Source: CANKHA01 sp963750965 (GTDB lineage: Bacteria > Pseudomonadota > Alphaproteobacteria > Rhizobiales > Xanthobacteraceae). Taken from it: a stretch of 64,000 nt of DNA. The notes under the pieces are model-generated. The model saw only the letters and a program-made list of their open reading frames with translations, did no database searches and was not told the DNA's origin. The position numbers were made by a program, and so were the translations under genes. The stretch lies in the NCBI GenBank assembly GCA_963750965.1, contig CAVVSK010000002.1:1-64000 (forward strand), in the 5' to 3' direction. Of this stretch, positions 35,573 through 44,758 are shown one piece after another. Every line of letters starts with the position of its first letter. The stretch's first letter is position 1.

Positions 35573-37000
35573 TCACGCCTGAGAAATAAATTTCTTATTC
35601 GTGTAAGCCTCCAAGCCTTCGATGCCACTCTCGTGGCCATATCCCGACTCCTTCACACCGCCGAATGGCGTTTCAGATGTTGAGATAGCAACCGAATTTA
35701 TGCCGACCATCCCAGCTTCCAAGGCATCGCCGATCGCGGTCGCGGTCTGTGCCGAGCTGGTAAACGCATAGGCTGCGAGGCCAAACGGCAGCGAATTCGC
35801 GCGTTCGACTACCTCGTCGAAGGTTTGGAAGGGCACGATTGGGGCTATTGGGCCGAACGGCTCCTGCGTCATGAGCTTCGAGTCATCGGACAAATCGGTG
35901 ATGACTGTAGGTTCGAAAAAGAAACCTTGGTTTCCATGCCTATTTCCGCCGGTCACGATCTTGCCGCCGCGGCCTCGAAAGTCTTGGACGATTTCCTCCA
36001 TCGCAGCAAGACGGCGTAAGTTGGCGAGCGGGCCCATCGTCGTTCCCGGCTCGAGGCCATCGCCAACCTTAATTGCTTTGGCGAAGTCAACAAATCGGTC
36101 AACAAATTTCTTGTATATCCCCTCCTGTACATAAAAGCGGGTCGGTGCAATGCAGACTTGGCCAGCATTACGATATTTAAAGGCAGCCATCGTATCCGCT
36201 GCCCTTTGCGGATCTGCGTCTGCGAATACTACTACCGGCGCATGACCTCCGAGTTCCATTGTTGTTCGCTTCATGCCCTTTGCAGCGAGTTCCGCAAGGT
36301 GCTTTCCGACCGGAACGGACCCTGTAAAGGAAATCTTCCGTATCGGGTCAGCCGCAATCAGATGTTCGGAGACTGTGGTCGGTACGCCGAAAACGAGATT
36401 TAAAACGCCTGCGGGTAGCCCTGCCTCGACGAAGCAGCGCACAAGCTCGACGCAGCTGCCAGGAGTTTCCTCTGAGGGTTTGATGATGATCGAACAACCT
36501 GCAGCGAGAGCGGCGCCGATCTTGCGCGCTGAAGTCAATATCGGAAAGTTCCAAGGCGTGAAAGCCGCAACAACTCCTACCGGCTCTTGCACAACCATCT
36601 GCCGCGTGCCCTTTCTCCTAGCCGGCACGATCCGGCCATAAGCACGTCGCCCTTCTTCAGCAAACCACTCGAGGATTTCTGCTGAAAACAAGATTTCAGC
36701 TTTAGCCTCTGCAATTGTTTTCCCCTGTTCCTGCACCAACACTCTTGCGATATGATCAACTCGCTGCCTCACAAGGTCGGCTGCCGTACGCAAAACCTTG
36801 CCCCGTTCGTATGGATTGGTACTCCGCCAAACCGAGAATCCCCTTTGCGCGGCCTCAATAGCAGCATCAAGATCGCTGCTCCTGGAATGAGGCAATCTAG
36901 CAAACGCCTTGCCGGTGGCCGGGTTGATGACGTCCTCGCATTCCCGATCGGTGGCCAAGTGCCAGTTACCGTCGATAAAAAGAGCAAGGTCGGAATACAT
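35573..37000 (-). CDS. succinate-semialdehyde-type aldehyde dehydrogenase
   Basis: A 475-residue NAD(P)-dependent dehydrogenase of the GabD group. 'FTPWNFPILTSARKIGAALA' binds the cofactor, Glu in 'TMELGGHAPVVV', the catalytic Cys in 'GQVCIAPTRFY', and 'QEPFGPIAPI' are all present; the frame is intact. Its 3' end faces leuD (convergent). It terminates the leftward block B train, 27 bases after a leuD remnant. Succinic semialdehyde or another short semialdehyde is the likely substrate. Confidence 0.92.
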   Translation of the reverse strand: MYSDLALFIDGNWHLATDRECEDVINPATGKAFARLPHSRSSDLDAAIEAAQRGFSVWRSTNPYERGKVLRTAADLVRQRVDHIARVLVQEQGKTIAEAKAEILFSAEILEWFAEEGRRAYGRIVPARRKGTRQMVVQEPVGVVAAFTPWNFPILTSARKIGAALAAGCSIIIKPSEETPGSCVELVRCFVEAGLPAGVLNLVFGVPTTVSEHLIAADPIRKISFTGSVPVGKHLAELAAKGMKRTTMELGGHAPVVVFADADPQRAADTMAAFKYRNAGQVCIAPTRFYVQEGIYKKFVDRFVDFAKAIKVGDGLEPGTTMGPLANLRRLAAMEEIVQDFRGRGGKIVTGGNRHGNQGFFFEPTVITDLSDDSKLMTQEPFGPIAPIVPFQTFDEVVERANSLPFGLAAYAFTSSAQTATAIGDALEAGMVGINSVAISTSETPFGGVKESGYGHESGIEGLEAYTNKKFISQA

Positions 37001-37026
37001 AGAGCCCTCTTCCTACAATATAGCCG

Positions 37027-37188
37027 TCAGATCCAGGGTTGCGCGGCGTTGAGCTTCAACTCATAGGAGTCGATCGCCGGCTTCTTCTGCAATGTGAGTC
37101 CGATATCGTCCAGCCCGTTGAGCAGGCAATGCTTGCGGAACTCCGCGACGCGGCCGAGACAGCCGCTGCGTGGTCCGAAATCGGGCAA
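37027..37188 (-). pseudogene. leuD C-terminal remnant
   Basis: The minus strand reads 'EFRKHCLLNGLDDIGLTL' then 'QKKPAIDSYELKLNAAQPWI' and a stop, a textbook LeuD C-terminus. It is closer to ordinary LeuD tails than to the LeuD at 34906 ('PFRKECLLSGLSDVG'), so it is not a copy of that gene. The body of LeuD is missing; the preceding codons 'PDFGPRSGCLGRVA' do not match. A TTG at 37188, four bases after the receptor stop, would make a 53-residue ORF. A leftover of a second leuCD pair, together with the leuC micro-ORF at 40629. Confidence 0.75.
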
Positions 37189-37191
37189 TGC

Positions 37192-37992
37192 TTACTTGTA
37201 ATAATCCGGCCACACCTTCATCGTGAAGCCAATAGGCGTCCCTACATATTTTTCCTGCAACTTGGCGATGGTGCCGTCCTGCCAAGCATCCATGATGGCT
37301 TCTTCGAGAAACAGGCGCCACTTTAAGTCGTTGTGCCGCACAGCGAAAGCGAGAGGATCAGGTTTGAATGGCTTGTCCAATACGACCATGCCGGTCTCGC
37401 CCTTCGACATCTGCTCAAGAAGAATATTCGATGTGCTCATGGCGTCGATACGGCGCTGCTTGAGCGCCTGATAAGCCTGCGCCTGCTCCTGGAAGAATAC
37501 GAGCTCTGCCTTAGGCTGGAAAGCGAGCAGGCTTGGGCCATCCGCTGAGCCCTGCACCGTTCCCACCTTGCGACCCGCGAGGTCAGCAACACCTTTTATG
37601 CCGCTATCCTTATAGACAAGAAGCGTTTGGCCACCTTCGTAATAAGGAATGGTAAAATCCACGGTCTGTGCACGCTCGCGGGTTGGATTGATCTGGACGA
37701 TAAAATCGACATTGCCGTTGACCAGCAACGGAATGCGAGTCCGCGATGTAATCGCCTCAAGCTTTAACTCGACACCCAGCTTCTTGGCTACGTAACGTGC
37801 CATCTCGACGTCGATCCCGACCCAGTTGTTTTGCTGATCGAGATATCCAAATGGAGGAAAGTCGTTTTTTACCCCCGCAACTACGACGCCTTTAGCCTTG
37901 GCAGCGTCGAGCGTGGACTGTTGGGCGGTCGAAACCCCGGGAGCAAGCAGAATGCTCATGACTGCTACAAGTTTAAGAAGGCTGTGCTTCAT
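37192..37992 (-). CDS. amino acid ABC transporter substrate-binding protein
   Basis: A 266-residue family 3 receptor. Signal peptide to about residue 23 ('PGVSTAQQS'), then 'KAKGVVVAGVKNDFPPFGYL', 'ITSRTRIPLLVNGNVDFIV' and 'INPTRERAQTVDFTIPYYEG'. The same pattern is in the receptors at 49783 and 50617, forming a three-member set that shares one permease pair. It follows MmgE/PrpD 5 by 27 bases. No permease is adjacent, so it probably delivers to the permeases at 51-53 kb. Confidence 0.92.
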   Translation of the reverse strand: MKHSLLKLVAVMSILLAPGVSTAQQSTLDAAKAKGVVVAGVKNDFPPFGYLDQQNNWVGIDVEMARYVAKKLGVELKLEAITSRTRIPLLVNGNVDFIVQINPTRERAQTVDFTIPYYEGGQTLLVYKDSGIKGVADLAGRKVGTVQGSADGPSLLAFQPKAELVFFQEQAQAYQALKQRRIDAMSTSNILLEQMSKGETGMVVLDKPFKPDPLAFAVRHNDLKWRLFLEEAIMDAWQDGTIAKLQEKYVGTPIGFTMKVWPDYYK

Positions 37993-38019
37993 CGCGCTCT
38001 CCTTTACCTGCGAAGATCA

Positions 38020-39444
38020 CTACTCAGCGGCTAGTTGCTTCGAGACGTGGCCTCGCTTGAAACGAAGCAACGCCATGACCGAGTGAATATCCGGTGCTTC
38101 TTTAATGTCGTCCACAAGACGTAGAACCTTTGCTGCGTTCCCCGCCGGCAAAATCGGGTCTGCCAGTCGCATAAACTTCTCTTCGATGTCGGCCTTACAC
38201 ATCGGTTTATGTATGGAGCCGGTAGCGCCGCGATTTGTGGCAACCAGCTTTTTTCCGTTTTGAAGCGTGATGGTCACGCGCGCGGCGATCGTGCGTGGAT
38301 AAAGTGCGTCGAACTCGGGGGTGGCTCGCATCTCGACCTTGTCCTGGAGAGCTTGCAACACGGCTTCCTGGAGAATGCCTTCGTCGTAGATGGCCGGGTC
38401 TTTGATGTCCCGGGTCAGCACCAAAGCCGCGGTGAATGGAACGCTGTATTGAGCCGCCATCATCGACGTATGGCCGGGAATATAGTTGAGTTCGAAAAGC
38501 TTCGTCGTGCTCTCAACCAGGATGTGCTCCACATCGGCCGCTAAGACTTTGTTCTCCCGCTTGATATCGAGCAGGGCGTCAATCACCGGATGAATATCGC
38601 TACAGCAAAAATACGGCTTCACAGTAATCTGCCGAATCTTGTATTCGCTTCCGAGATTTTCGAGCAGGCGCGGGAGGTCCGGGGCACGGGAGAAGGTGCG
38701 GCAATAGCCGAACTTTCCTTCCAGCACGGTTGTCGGGCCGGTGAAGCCATTCCTTGCAAGGTAAGCGGCGGTTACCCCGCCCTCGGCGGCGCGGCCAGCA
38801 TGCAGTCGTTTCACCATGCCGCCGGATACCGAATATTCCACGATACCGCTGGCGAAGGATCCTGCAGTTCCCATCGCATGCGTGAGCTGTTCAGCTGTTA
38901 GTTTCAGCAATCTGCCGGCGGCCGCGGCGGCACCGAAGACGCCATTCGTCCCTGTCGGATAGAATCCGCCTAACATGTGAGACACGGAACCAACTCCGAG
39001 TCCTACACGGCTGATGAGTTCATAGCCCATCACGATTGAGAGCAACAGTTCCTCGCCGGAAGACTGCGCTTCCTCGGCAACTGCCAAGGCCGCCGGTACA
39101 ACTGCCACGCCGGGATGCGTGAGGAACTCATCATGGACATCATCAATCTCGAAGCCGTGTCCCATGTTGCCATTTGCGAAGGCAGCCATCTGCGGCAATG
39201 TTTTTGTAGGGAAAGCGACGATTGTACTGGGACCACTGGTGGTTCCCCCGACGCCGGCCGAAAAACCGCTCACGATCTCTGCCCAGGGCTTCCCAGATCC
39301 GATGACCATCGCGCCGATCGTATCCAGAAGATACTGCTTGGACAGCACCCATAGATCGTCGGGCAATTCGTTCGCGGAACAATCTGTTACGAATTCGCTC
39401 AGGATACGCGTGGCCGGTTCCATCGTGCCCGCCTCAGGATTCAT
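38020..39444 (-). CDS. MmgE/PrpD family protein 5
   Basis: A 474-residue MmgE/PrpD protein with 'MGHGFEIDDVHDEFLTHPG', 'FYPTGTNGVFGAAAAAGRLL' and 'SGGMVKRLHAGRAAEGG'. Copy 10 (59994) is its counterpart ('HAFELDDVHDES', 'SGGMVKRLHAGRAAEGG'). The ATG overlaps the stop of a short ORF at 39441 by ATGA. Downstream of prpF and upstream of the ABC receptor in the block B train. Frame intact. Confidence 0.92.
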   Translation of the reverse strand: MNPEAGTMEPATRILSEFVTDCSANELPDDLWVLSKQYLLDTIGAMVIGSGKPWAEIVSGFSAGVGGTTSGPSTIVAFPTKTLPQMAAFANGNMGHGFEIDDVHDEFLTHPGVAVVPAALAVAEEAQSSGEELLLSIVMGYELISRVGLGVGSVSHMLGGFYPTGTNGVFGAAAAAGRLLKLTAEQLTHAMGTAGSFASGIVEYSVSGGMVKRLHAGRAAEGGVTAAYLARNGFTGPTTVLEGKFGYCRTFSRAPDLPRLLENLGSEYKIRQITVKPYFCCSDIHPVIDALLDIKRENKVLAADVEHILVESTTKLFELNYIPGHTSMMAAQYSVPFTAALVLTRDIKDPAIYDEGILQEAVLQALQDKVEMRATPEFDALYPRTIAARVTITLQNGKKLVATNRGATGSIHKPMCKADIEEKFMRLADPILPAGNAAKVLRLVDDIKEAPDIHSVMALLRFKRGHVSKQLAAE

Positions 39445-39524
39445 ATCCGTCCATTTGGTATGTTGTCGACAATCTCCACGAGGGTCAAGCCGTTTCGTTG
39501 ACAGAAATCATTCCAGGTGGACAA
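39441..39524 (-). CDS. 27-codon micro-ORF between PrpF and MmgE/PrpD 5
   Basis: A short reading frame beginning with TTG at 39524 inside the 3' end of prpF and ending in ATGA with the start of MmgE/PrpD 5. The sequence 'STWNDFCQRNGLTLVEIVDN' looks protein-like but I do not recognise it. It resembles the other coupled micro-ORFs in position only, so it may be chance. Confidence 0.25.
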   Translation of the reverse strand: MSTWNDFCQRNGLTLVEIVDNIPNGRI

Positions 39525-40632
39525 AACCGTCGAGAATTCTGCGCGCGGTGCGTGCGACAATAATTGCTTTGAAAACAGGCTCGGTTTCGGAGGTATCAGC
39601 CTCGATCTCTACCTGCAAGGCACCCGAGGGATGACCGAAGCTTACATGGTGAGCGGAGATCCGTGGCTCCCGGGCCACTTGATGCACAAGAGTACCCTGA
39701 GTGAGGGCGGCTGCGACAGTGCAAACGGTTTCTCCGATGCCATAGGCTTTATGCAAACGGCCAGCAAAAAACTCACGGCTGATGAAATCCACTTCCGATG
39801 CGCCAACCGTTGTGTTCGACCCGTAGGCGACATACTCCTCGGGCGGACCAACTAGCGCCACCAGCGGTATGTTCTCACTGATCGAACCATCTGGCATCGT
39901 TATCTTGAATTGGCGCGCAACCTGACGGCGGATAAGTTCAATCCGCTCGATAAGATCGCGGCGCGGATCGATTTGGTCGGGTCCGAGCGCTGCGGCGATG
40001 CCAAAGTCAGACATCCTCGCAAAGATCATGGGATTGGCGACATCGACCAGCGATATTTCAACCCGCCCCATGCCTTCAATTTCGATGGTGTCGACCGGCC
40101 GGCCGGTTGGCAATACCCGTCCGGAGACCGATCCGACGGTCTTGGCGAAATTAAGCAGGATTGGTGCCCCGGTGCCTGGCACGCCTGCTATCATAAGTTC
40201 ACCTTCGGGCTGGAAACGGCCATCGTGTGCCGGCACGCGTGCGTAGACAATGCGGTCTGTGTTCGTGACGTTAACCCGCACCTCAACGGTGTCGGCAGTC
40301 GCTTTGACAAATCCCTCATCCACTGCATAGGCGGCCACGCCGGCAAGGATATTGCCGCAATAGCCGCCATAATCGACATAGCCCGTTTCGATACCGACCT
40401 GGCCGAACGTGTAGTCGATATCAGCATCCTTACGGCTTGGTTCTCCAAGGATTGCGACCTTGCTCGTTAGGGGATCCGCGCCTCCGAGCCCATCAATCTG
40501 GCGGCGATCCGGGCTGCCGAAGATGCGCAGCAGCTTCTGGTCGCGCGCGAGCCCCGGCGGAGGCAAATCCGTCGCGCGCAGGAACACGCCCTTGCTGGTA
40601 CCGCCGCGCATGATCGTGCAAGGGATTTTCAT
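39508..40632 (-). CDS. prpF: PrpF-family isomerase
   Basis: A 374-residue PrpF protein, second in the window. 'CTIMRGGTSKGVFLRATDL', 'SPDRRQIDGLGGADPLTSK', the Cys segment 'GGYCGNILAGVAAYAVDEG' and 'SFGHPSGALQVEIEAD' match the copy at 18661. The ATG at 40632 overlaps the stop of the leuC micro-ORF. A double-bond-shifting isomerase for a branched unsaturated acid, by family. In block B it sits between the EamA exporter and MmgE/PrpD 5, whereas in block A it follows MmgE/PrpD 2, so the order is not conserved. Confidence 0.92.
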   Translation of the reverse strand: MKIPCTIMRGGTSKGVFLRATDLPPPGLARDQKLLRIFGSPDRRQIDGLGGADPLTSKVAILGEPSRKDADIDYTFGQVGIETGYVDYGGYCGNILAGVAAYAVDEGFVKATADTVEVRVNVTNTDRIVYARVPAHDGRFQPEGELMIAGVPGTGAPILLNFAKTVGSVSGRVLPTGRPVDTIEIEGMGRVEISLVDVANPMIFARMSDFGIAAALGPDQIDPRRDLIERIELIRRQVARQFKITMPDGSISENIPLVALVGPPEEYVAYGSNTTVGASEVDFISREFFAGRLHKAYGIGETVCTVAAALTQGTLVHQVAREPRISAHHVSFGHPSGALQVEIEADTSETEPVFKAIIVARTARRILDGFVHLE

Positions 40633-40748
40633 GCAGGGAATTTCCGCACGTCGGTGAGCTTGCCGGTGACTGCTGCCGCGGCTGCCATCGGTGGGCCAAT
40701 AAGATGCTCGTCCCATATCTTCTGCAAAATGTTGCGTGGCTTGTTCAT
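40629..40748 (-). pseudogene. 39-residue leuC deletion relic (coupled micro-ORF)
   Basis: An intact 39-codon ORF reading 'MNKPRNILQKIWDEHLI' and then 'GPPMAAAAAVTGKLTDVRK'. The first part is the LeuC N-terminus (compare 'TLFDKIWDSRVV' of the LeuC at 33480) and the second is the LeuC C-terminus (compare 'SPVMAVAAAVTGRLADVR'). More than 400 internal codons were removed in frame. It overlaps the upstream EamA gene and the downstream prpF gene by ATGA at both ends, so translation can pass through. GAGG stands before its ATG. No enzyme function is possible; a coupling role is inference. Confidence 0.8.
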
Positions 40749-41686
40749 GGAATACCCTCAGAAGCAACGGTTGCGACCAGCCTGCGGCTGGTTCTGTCCT
40801 GCTGAATGCGGATCAAAAGCCAGACGGCGATGGCCCCGATGGCAAGAGAGCCGCCGACGATGGTCAGCGCACGCGGGACCTCACCGACGAATAGCCATGC
40901 CCATGTGGGCCCGCAGACTGACTCGAAAAGAACCATCAACGATATTTCGCCGGCGGATATATAGCGTGCACTCGTCATGACGAGTGCGACGCCCATTGTC
41001 TGCACGGCAGCCCCCCAAGTCAGGCAGACAATCAAATCGTGCATTCCGATATGGAACGAAGGCAGTGCAACCAAGCTCACACATCCCGCGACGACCGCTC
41101 CAACCAGCACAGCAGGCAACATATCCACGTCACCATTGCGGCTGCCTCGCCGGAGCATGACGATGTACATCGCAAAGGAAAGAACGGTGGCGATCGCGAA
41201 GATGCTACCAAGTCCCGTGCCGATTGTTACGCCATCAATCGTCATAAGCGTGATACCGATACCCGCAACAATCATCGCAGCTAGCGTTAGGCGCGTAACC
41301 TGTTCATGCAACACAAGCCACCCAAGCGCAGCAACAACGAGTGGCGTGGCACTGAGCGTCATCATCGCATTGGCGATAGTGGTATGTGTCAATGAAAGAA
41401 TGAAGAAGATCGAGGCAAGCGCCTGAAATGGTCCCGCGGCAACTGCCCGCGTAAAACTGGCCGAAAACGAAGCGTGTATGTGACCCCGGTTACGGATCGC
41501 GAACAACAGAAAGAGCCCGGCAAACAGTCCAATGGACCGATAAAAAATGATCTGCCAGCTGGTCGCTGTTTCGATCTGGCGGATCATTACTGCGCCGAAG
41601 CTCATCAGGATCGAACCGCAGGCAGCGATTGCAATCCCAATTAACTGATTCCTATCGGCTACGTGCGTAGCGCTCTGCTTCGGCAT
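40745..41686 (-). CDS. EamA/DMT-family transporter
   Basis: A 313-residue inner-membrane protein with about ten hydrophobic spans in two EamA repeats ('IGIAIAACGSILMSFGAVMI' and 'GTGLGSIFAIATVLSFAMYI'). Drug/metabolite-type carriers usually export metabolites. Start at 41686, four bases after MmgE/PrpD 6; its stop overlaps the leuC relic by ATGA. Could release a by-product or take up a small acid; direction not predictable. Confidence 0.9.
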   Translation of the reverse strand: MPKQSATHVADRNQLIGIAIAACGSILMSFGAVMIRQIETATSWQIIFYRSIGLFAGLFLLFAIRNRGHIHASFSASFTRAVAAGPFQALASIFFILSLTHTTIANAMMTLSATPLVVAALGWLVLHEQVTRLTLAAMIVAGIGITLMTIDGVTIGTGLGSIFAIATVLSFAMYIVMLRRGSRNGDVDMLPAVLVGAVVAGCVSLVALPSFHIGMHDLIVCLTWGAAVQTMGVALVMTSARYISAGEISLMVLFESVCGPTWAWLFVGEVPRALTIVGGSLAIGAIAVWLLIRIQQDRTSRRLVATVASEGIP

Positions 41687-41690
41687 GGCC

Positions 41691-43103
41691 CTAATGCGCC
41701 GTGACGCGCAAGAGCTGCATGATCGCCCCAACATCTTTGGCGGTTTCGAGTTTTAGGCAGCGCTCGATGATCTCATCTATACGCGTGTCCGGCAGCAACC
41801 CTTCCGCACATTCGAGGAATTTGGCGCGCAATGCCACGTCCGTCATGCGCTTGCTCGGCTCGCCTACGAGTTCATGCTTCTCGACCCGTTTAGTTAATAC
41901 GCGTCCGTCTTTGAGATGCATCGTTACTTGTCCGGCGGGAATGATTGCGTCGAATTCCGGGCCGTACTCGAGCTCGATTTTCCCGATAATTTCCTTGACC
42001 CTCGGGTCGGAGTAATTGGTCTCTTTATATATGCGCGGGGTGATCGCGCCTTCCAGCAGCGCCATGGCGGTGAGGAAGTAGGAGCTGTGATCGGCAGTCT
42101 CCTTGTTGCGCGGGAACTTTTTGACTGGGTCGCCGGTGTGGTACTGCGTGCGCTTATTGGTACGCACAACGATGCGGTCGACCATGTCGGGCTTGATCTT
42201 GTGCTCGCGCACCAGCCAGCAGCTCGCCGTCAAGTGGCCATGAGTAGTTGCCTCAGCCGGTAGCGCCTTAATGACAGTATTAAGTATCCACTCGCCGCCT
42301 TCTTTGCGTTGCCCGTCGCCAGTCCAACCGAACATCTTCTGGCCGCCAAGGGCGCTATGGGCGAAGCCCTTATTTCCCTCGATGATACGCAACGGACCAG
42401 TAAATCCCTCTCGCGCAAGCAATGCCGCCGTATATCCGCGCTCGCAGATCATCCCGTCGGCGAGGTTCTTGGTCATTGTGTATTCCTCGCCCTCGGCATC
42501 GAGAATATCGAGACCAACCGTAAGGCTTCCCGCGATGCCCATGCCGTGCGCCATTTGATCGGCTGTCAAACCCAACAGCCGTCCGGCCATTGCCACGGCC
42601 GCATAGGTCAAAGTCGATCCGTGATGCAGGCCACGCACTTCAAGCGACACCTTGAAACCGGCCAACAGCCGCCCGGTTACTTCGTAACCAGCCACCATCG
42701 ATTCAATCATCGCCGCGCCCGAGGCACTGGTGTGTTCCGCCACCGCAAGCGCGACCGGCAGAGCGCCGCTCGGATGCGCAGCCACGAGATCGCCGGGCCC
42801 GATTGGAATAGGCAGGTCGTCGTTATAGTCGAGGTAGCGGATCATGGCTTGGTTCGCGATGATTGCAGCAGAAGTGGACACCCGGTCGCCCGAACCGATC
42901 AGCGTCGCTTCGGGACCTTGCGAAACTCTTGTTGCATATCTGAGCGCAGCTCCTCCGGTTGGGCTCTGGTACCCGCCGACGCCGCAGGCGAGCGCATCGA
43001 TGATCAGGCGTTTTGCGATTTCGCGGCTTTCCTGCGAGATCGTGTCGTAATTCATCGATTCTGTGATTGCGCCTAGCGTTTGGGACACCGACATGGCCGA
43101 CAT
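41691..43103 (-). CDS. MmgE/PrpD family protein 6
   Basis: A 470-residue MmgE/PrpD protein of the 'LDYND' subgroup, counterpart of copy 4: 'AMIRYLDYNDDLP', 'AHPSGALPVALAVAEH', 'DILDAEGEEYTMTKNLADG' and 'EATTHGHLTAS'. Frame intact. Upstream of it lie the oxidase and hyu genes; downstream the EamA exporter, four bases away. Confidence 0.92.
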   Translation of the reverse strand: MSAMSVSQTLGAITESMNYDTISQESREIAKRLIIDALACGVGGYQSPTGGAALRYATRVSQGPEATLIGSGDRVSTSAAIIANQAMIRYLDYNDDLPIPIGPGDLVAAHPSGALPVALAVAEHTSASGAAMIESMVAGYEVTGRLLAGFKVSLEVRGLHHGSTLTYAAVAMAGRLLGLTADQMAHGMGIAGSLTVGLDILDAEGEEYTMTKNLADGMICERGYTAALLAREGFTGPLRIIEGNKGFAHSALGGQKMFGWTGDGQRKEGGEWILNTVIKALPAEATTHGHLTASCWLVREHKIKPDMVDRIVVRTNKRTQYHTGDPVKKFPRNKETADHSSYFLTAMALLEGAITPRIYKETNYSDPRVKEIIGKIELEYGPEFDAIIPAGQVTMHLKDGRVLTKRVEKHELVGEPSKRMTDVALRAKFLECAEGLLPDTRIDEIIERCLKLETAKDVGAIMQLLRVTAH

Positions 43104-43120
43104 TGCAACTCCTCTGCTTT

Positions 43121-44483
43121 CTACATCTGACCGATAGTGAGAGGACGGATTGGCGGGCGCGGACTACCGGGGCCGAGTTCATGGAGCGTGCGCTCCGTTT
43201 CCTGCGCCAGCAAACGAAGTGCAGTGGTTGTGCAATAGCGGCCTTGGCACGGTCCCATGCCGACGCGAAGCAATATTCTCAGCTCGTGAAGTGAGCGTAC
43301 GCCGTCGCGGATCGCGCTCCGTATGGCGCCGACACGAACCTCTTCGCAGCGGCAAAGCAACGTGTCCGATGGCAGCATCGCAATAAGTTCAGACCGCAGG
43401 CGGAACGTCCGGCGCAAAAAAGCGCTTACTCCCGCGAGCCGCCTTATATTCCGGTGCACACGCCGCTCTCGCGCGGCAGCGTCACTTTGCGGAGCGCGAC
43501 CGAGATCACGCGCAGCGGCAAAACCAGCAATGGCTCCCTCCAGCACGGCATAACGGGCACCGCCGATATTCGCGCCGTCTCCCACAGCAAAGACGTCGTG
43601 GTCGGTTGTTCGCATCGAATGGTCGCGGACCACGTGCCAATGGCCAGCCTCAGGCACATAGCGCAATTCGCATCCACGCATGGCCGCTAACTCTGTCGAG
43701 GGAACAAGACCGTAGCTTAGGCAAATGGCGTCAGCCTGCACGTGAATGCGCTTTTCGTGGCGTCGGCCTAGACGAATGACATCGAGACCGCTGACCTGCG
43801 CTTCCCCGTGGATGCGCGCGGGCGTATAGCCAAACTTCATACTAGTTCCGTGCCGGACAAGCGTGGCAAGCAGCGAAACGCCTTGCAGTGCGAGAGGAGG
43901 ATAAAATAGTGTCCGCGCGATTGTTGCCACCCACTGCCTAAATGATGCTGCTTCGAAGATGCCGGCATATCGAAGCGCCGGCAGCGACCAATTGCGATGC
44001 AAGTTGCAACAGCAATGGCCCAGTCCCTGCGATCGCCACGTTGCGGCCGACCACCACTCCCGAAGATTTCAGCAACGCTTGTGCGCCGCCCGCAGTGGTG
44101 ACACCGGGCAGCGTCCAGCCGGGCACCGGCAGAACCCATTCGCTTGCGCCGGTAGCGATGATCGTGCGTTGTGCGCGCAGCCGGTAATTTCCGTCTGGCC
44201 CGCAAACATGCAGCGCGTCGGCATCGAAAGCCCAGACGGCGTGCTGAGGACGATAATCGATCTTGAGCGCCGAAGGGTCCGTATAAACTTCAGAGATGCT
44301 GGTGGCAAAGCGCGGGAGACGCAAAGGCTTGGGTCCACGGCGGAATACCTGACCGCCAGGCCGCGGCTGATCGTCGAGCATCACAACCTGAAGACCGGAT
44401 GCGCGAGCGGCGACAGCGGCCGACATTCCGGCCGGTCCCGCACCGACGATCGCAAGTTCCGTGGTTTCCAGCCGTTCGCTCAC
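43121..44483 (-). pseudogene. FAD/NAD oxidase subunit with 2Fe-2S tail (OoxA/HcnB type), frameshifted
   Basis: The large flavoprotein of an opine-oxidase or cyanide-synthase-type complex, about 453 residues. Dinucleotide site 'ELAIVGAGPAGMSAAVAARA', a second fold 'NVAIAGTGPLLLQLASQLVA', NAD/FAD end 'DVFAVGDGANIGGARYAV', and a C-terminal cluster 'CRCEEVRVGAIRSAI' with 'MGPCQGRYCTTT'. One added T near 43978 breaks the frame after 'LVAAGA'; the next residues 'RYAGIFEAASF' are in the new frame. A GTG at 44483 is the likely start, two bases after the small subunit. Such complexes oxidise the secondary amine of opines, passing electrons to quinone. Confidence 0.82.
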
Positions 44484-44485
44484 TC

Positions 44486-44758
44486 CTAGGCCTCCAGCGT
44501 CACGGTCATACCCCTCACGACTGGCGTTAGGCAGCTCCGTATGTTGCGCTCCGCACCGAGCGAGACCACGCATTCCTGGCACATGCCGATGAAGCAGAAC
44601 GGACCACGCTCTTCTCCACTGCGCGTCTTGCGTGTCGACCATCGCCCGCCCGCCACCAGCGCAGCAGCTAGCGGTTCACCTTCGTTTGCCAGCATTGGAG
44701 CGCCATCGACGACAATCTCCACCGGCATGTCAGGGGCAGAACAACGCCAGGCGGTCAT
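44486..44758 (-). CDS. 2Fe-2S small subunit of amine/opine oxidase (OoxX/HcnA type)
   Basis: A 90-residue ferredoxin-like protein: 'VEIVVDGAPMLANEGEPLAA' opens it, 'CFIGMCQECVV' and a later Cys in 'IRSCLTPVV' supply the cluster ligands. Small subunits of this sort accompany the large flavoprotein just downstream and a DAO-like third subunit (at 58771 in this window). Start at 44758 overlaps the hyuB stop by ATGA; a longer upstream frame belongs to hyuB territory. Confidence 0.88.
   Translation of the reverse strand: MTAWRCSAPDMPVEIVVDGAPMLANEGEPLAAALVAGGRWSTRKTRSGEERGPFCFIGMCQECVVSLGAERNIRSCLTPVVRGMTVTLEA

Noticed and set aside
42309..43076. Plus-strand open frame of 255 codons
   Set aside because: Antisense of MmgE/PrpD 6, no recognisable domain.
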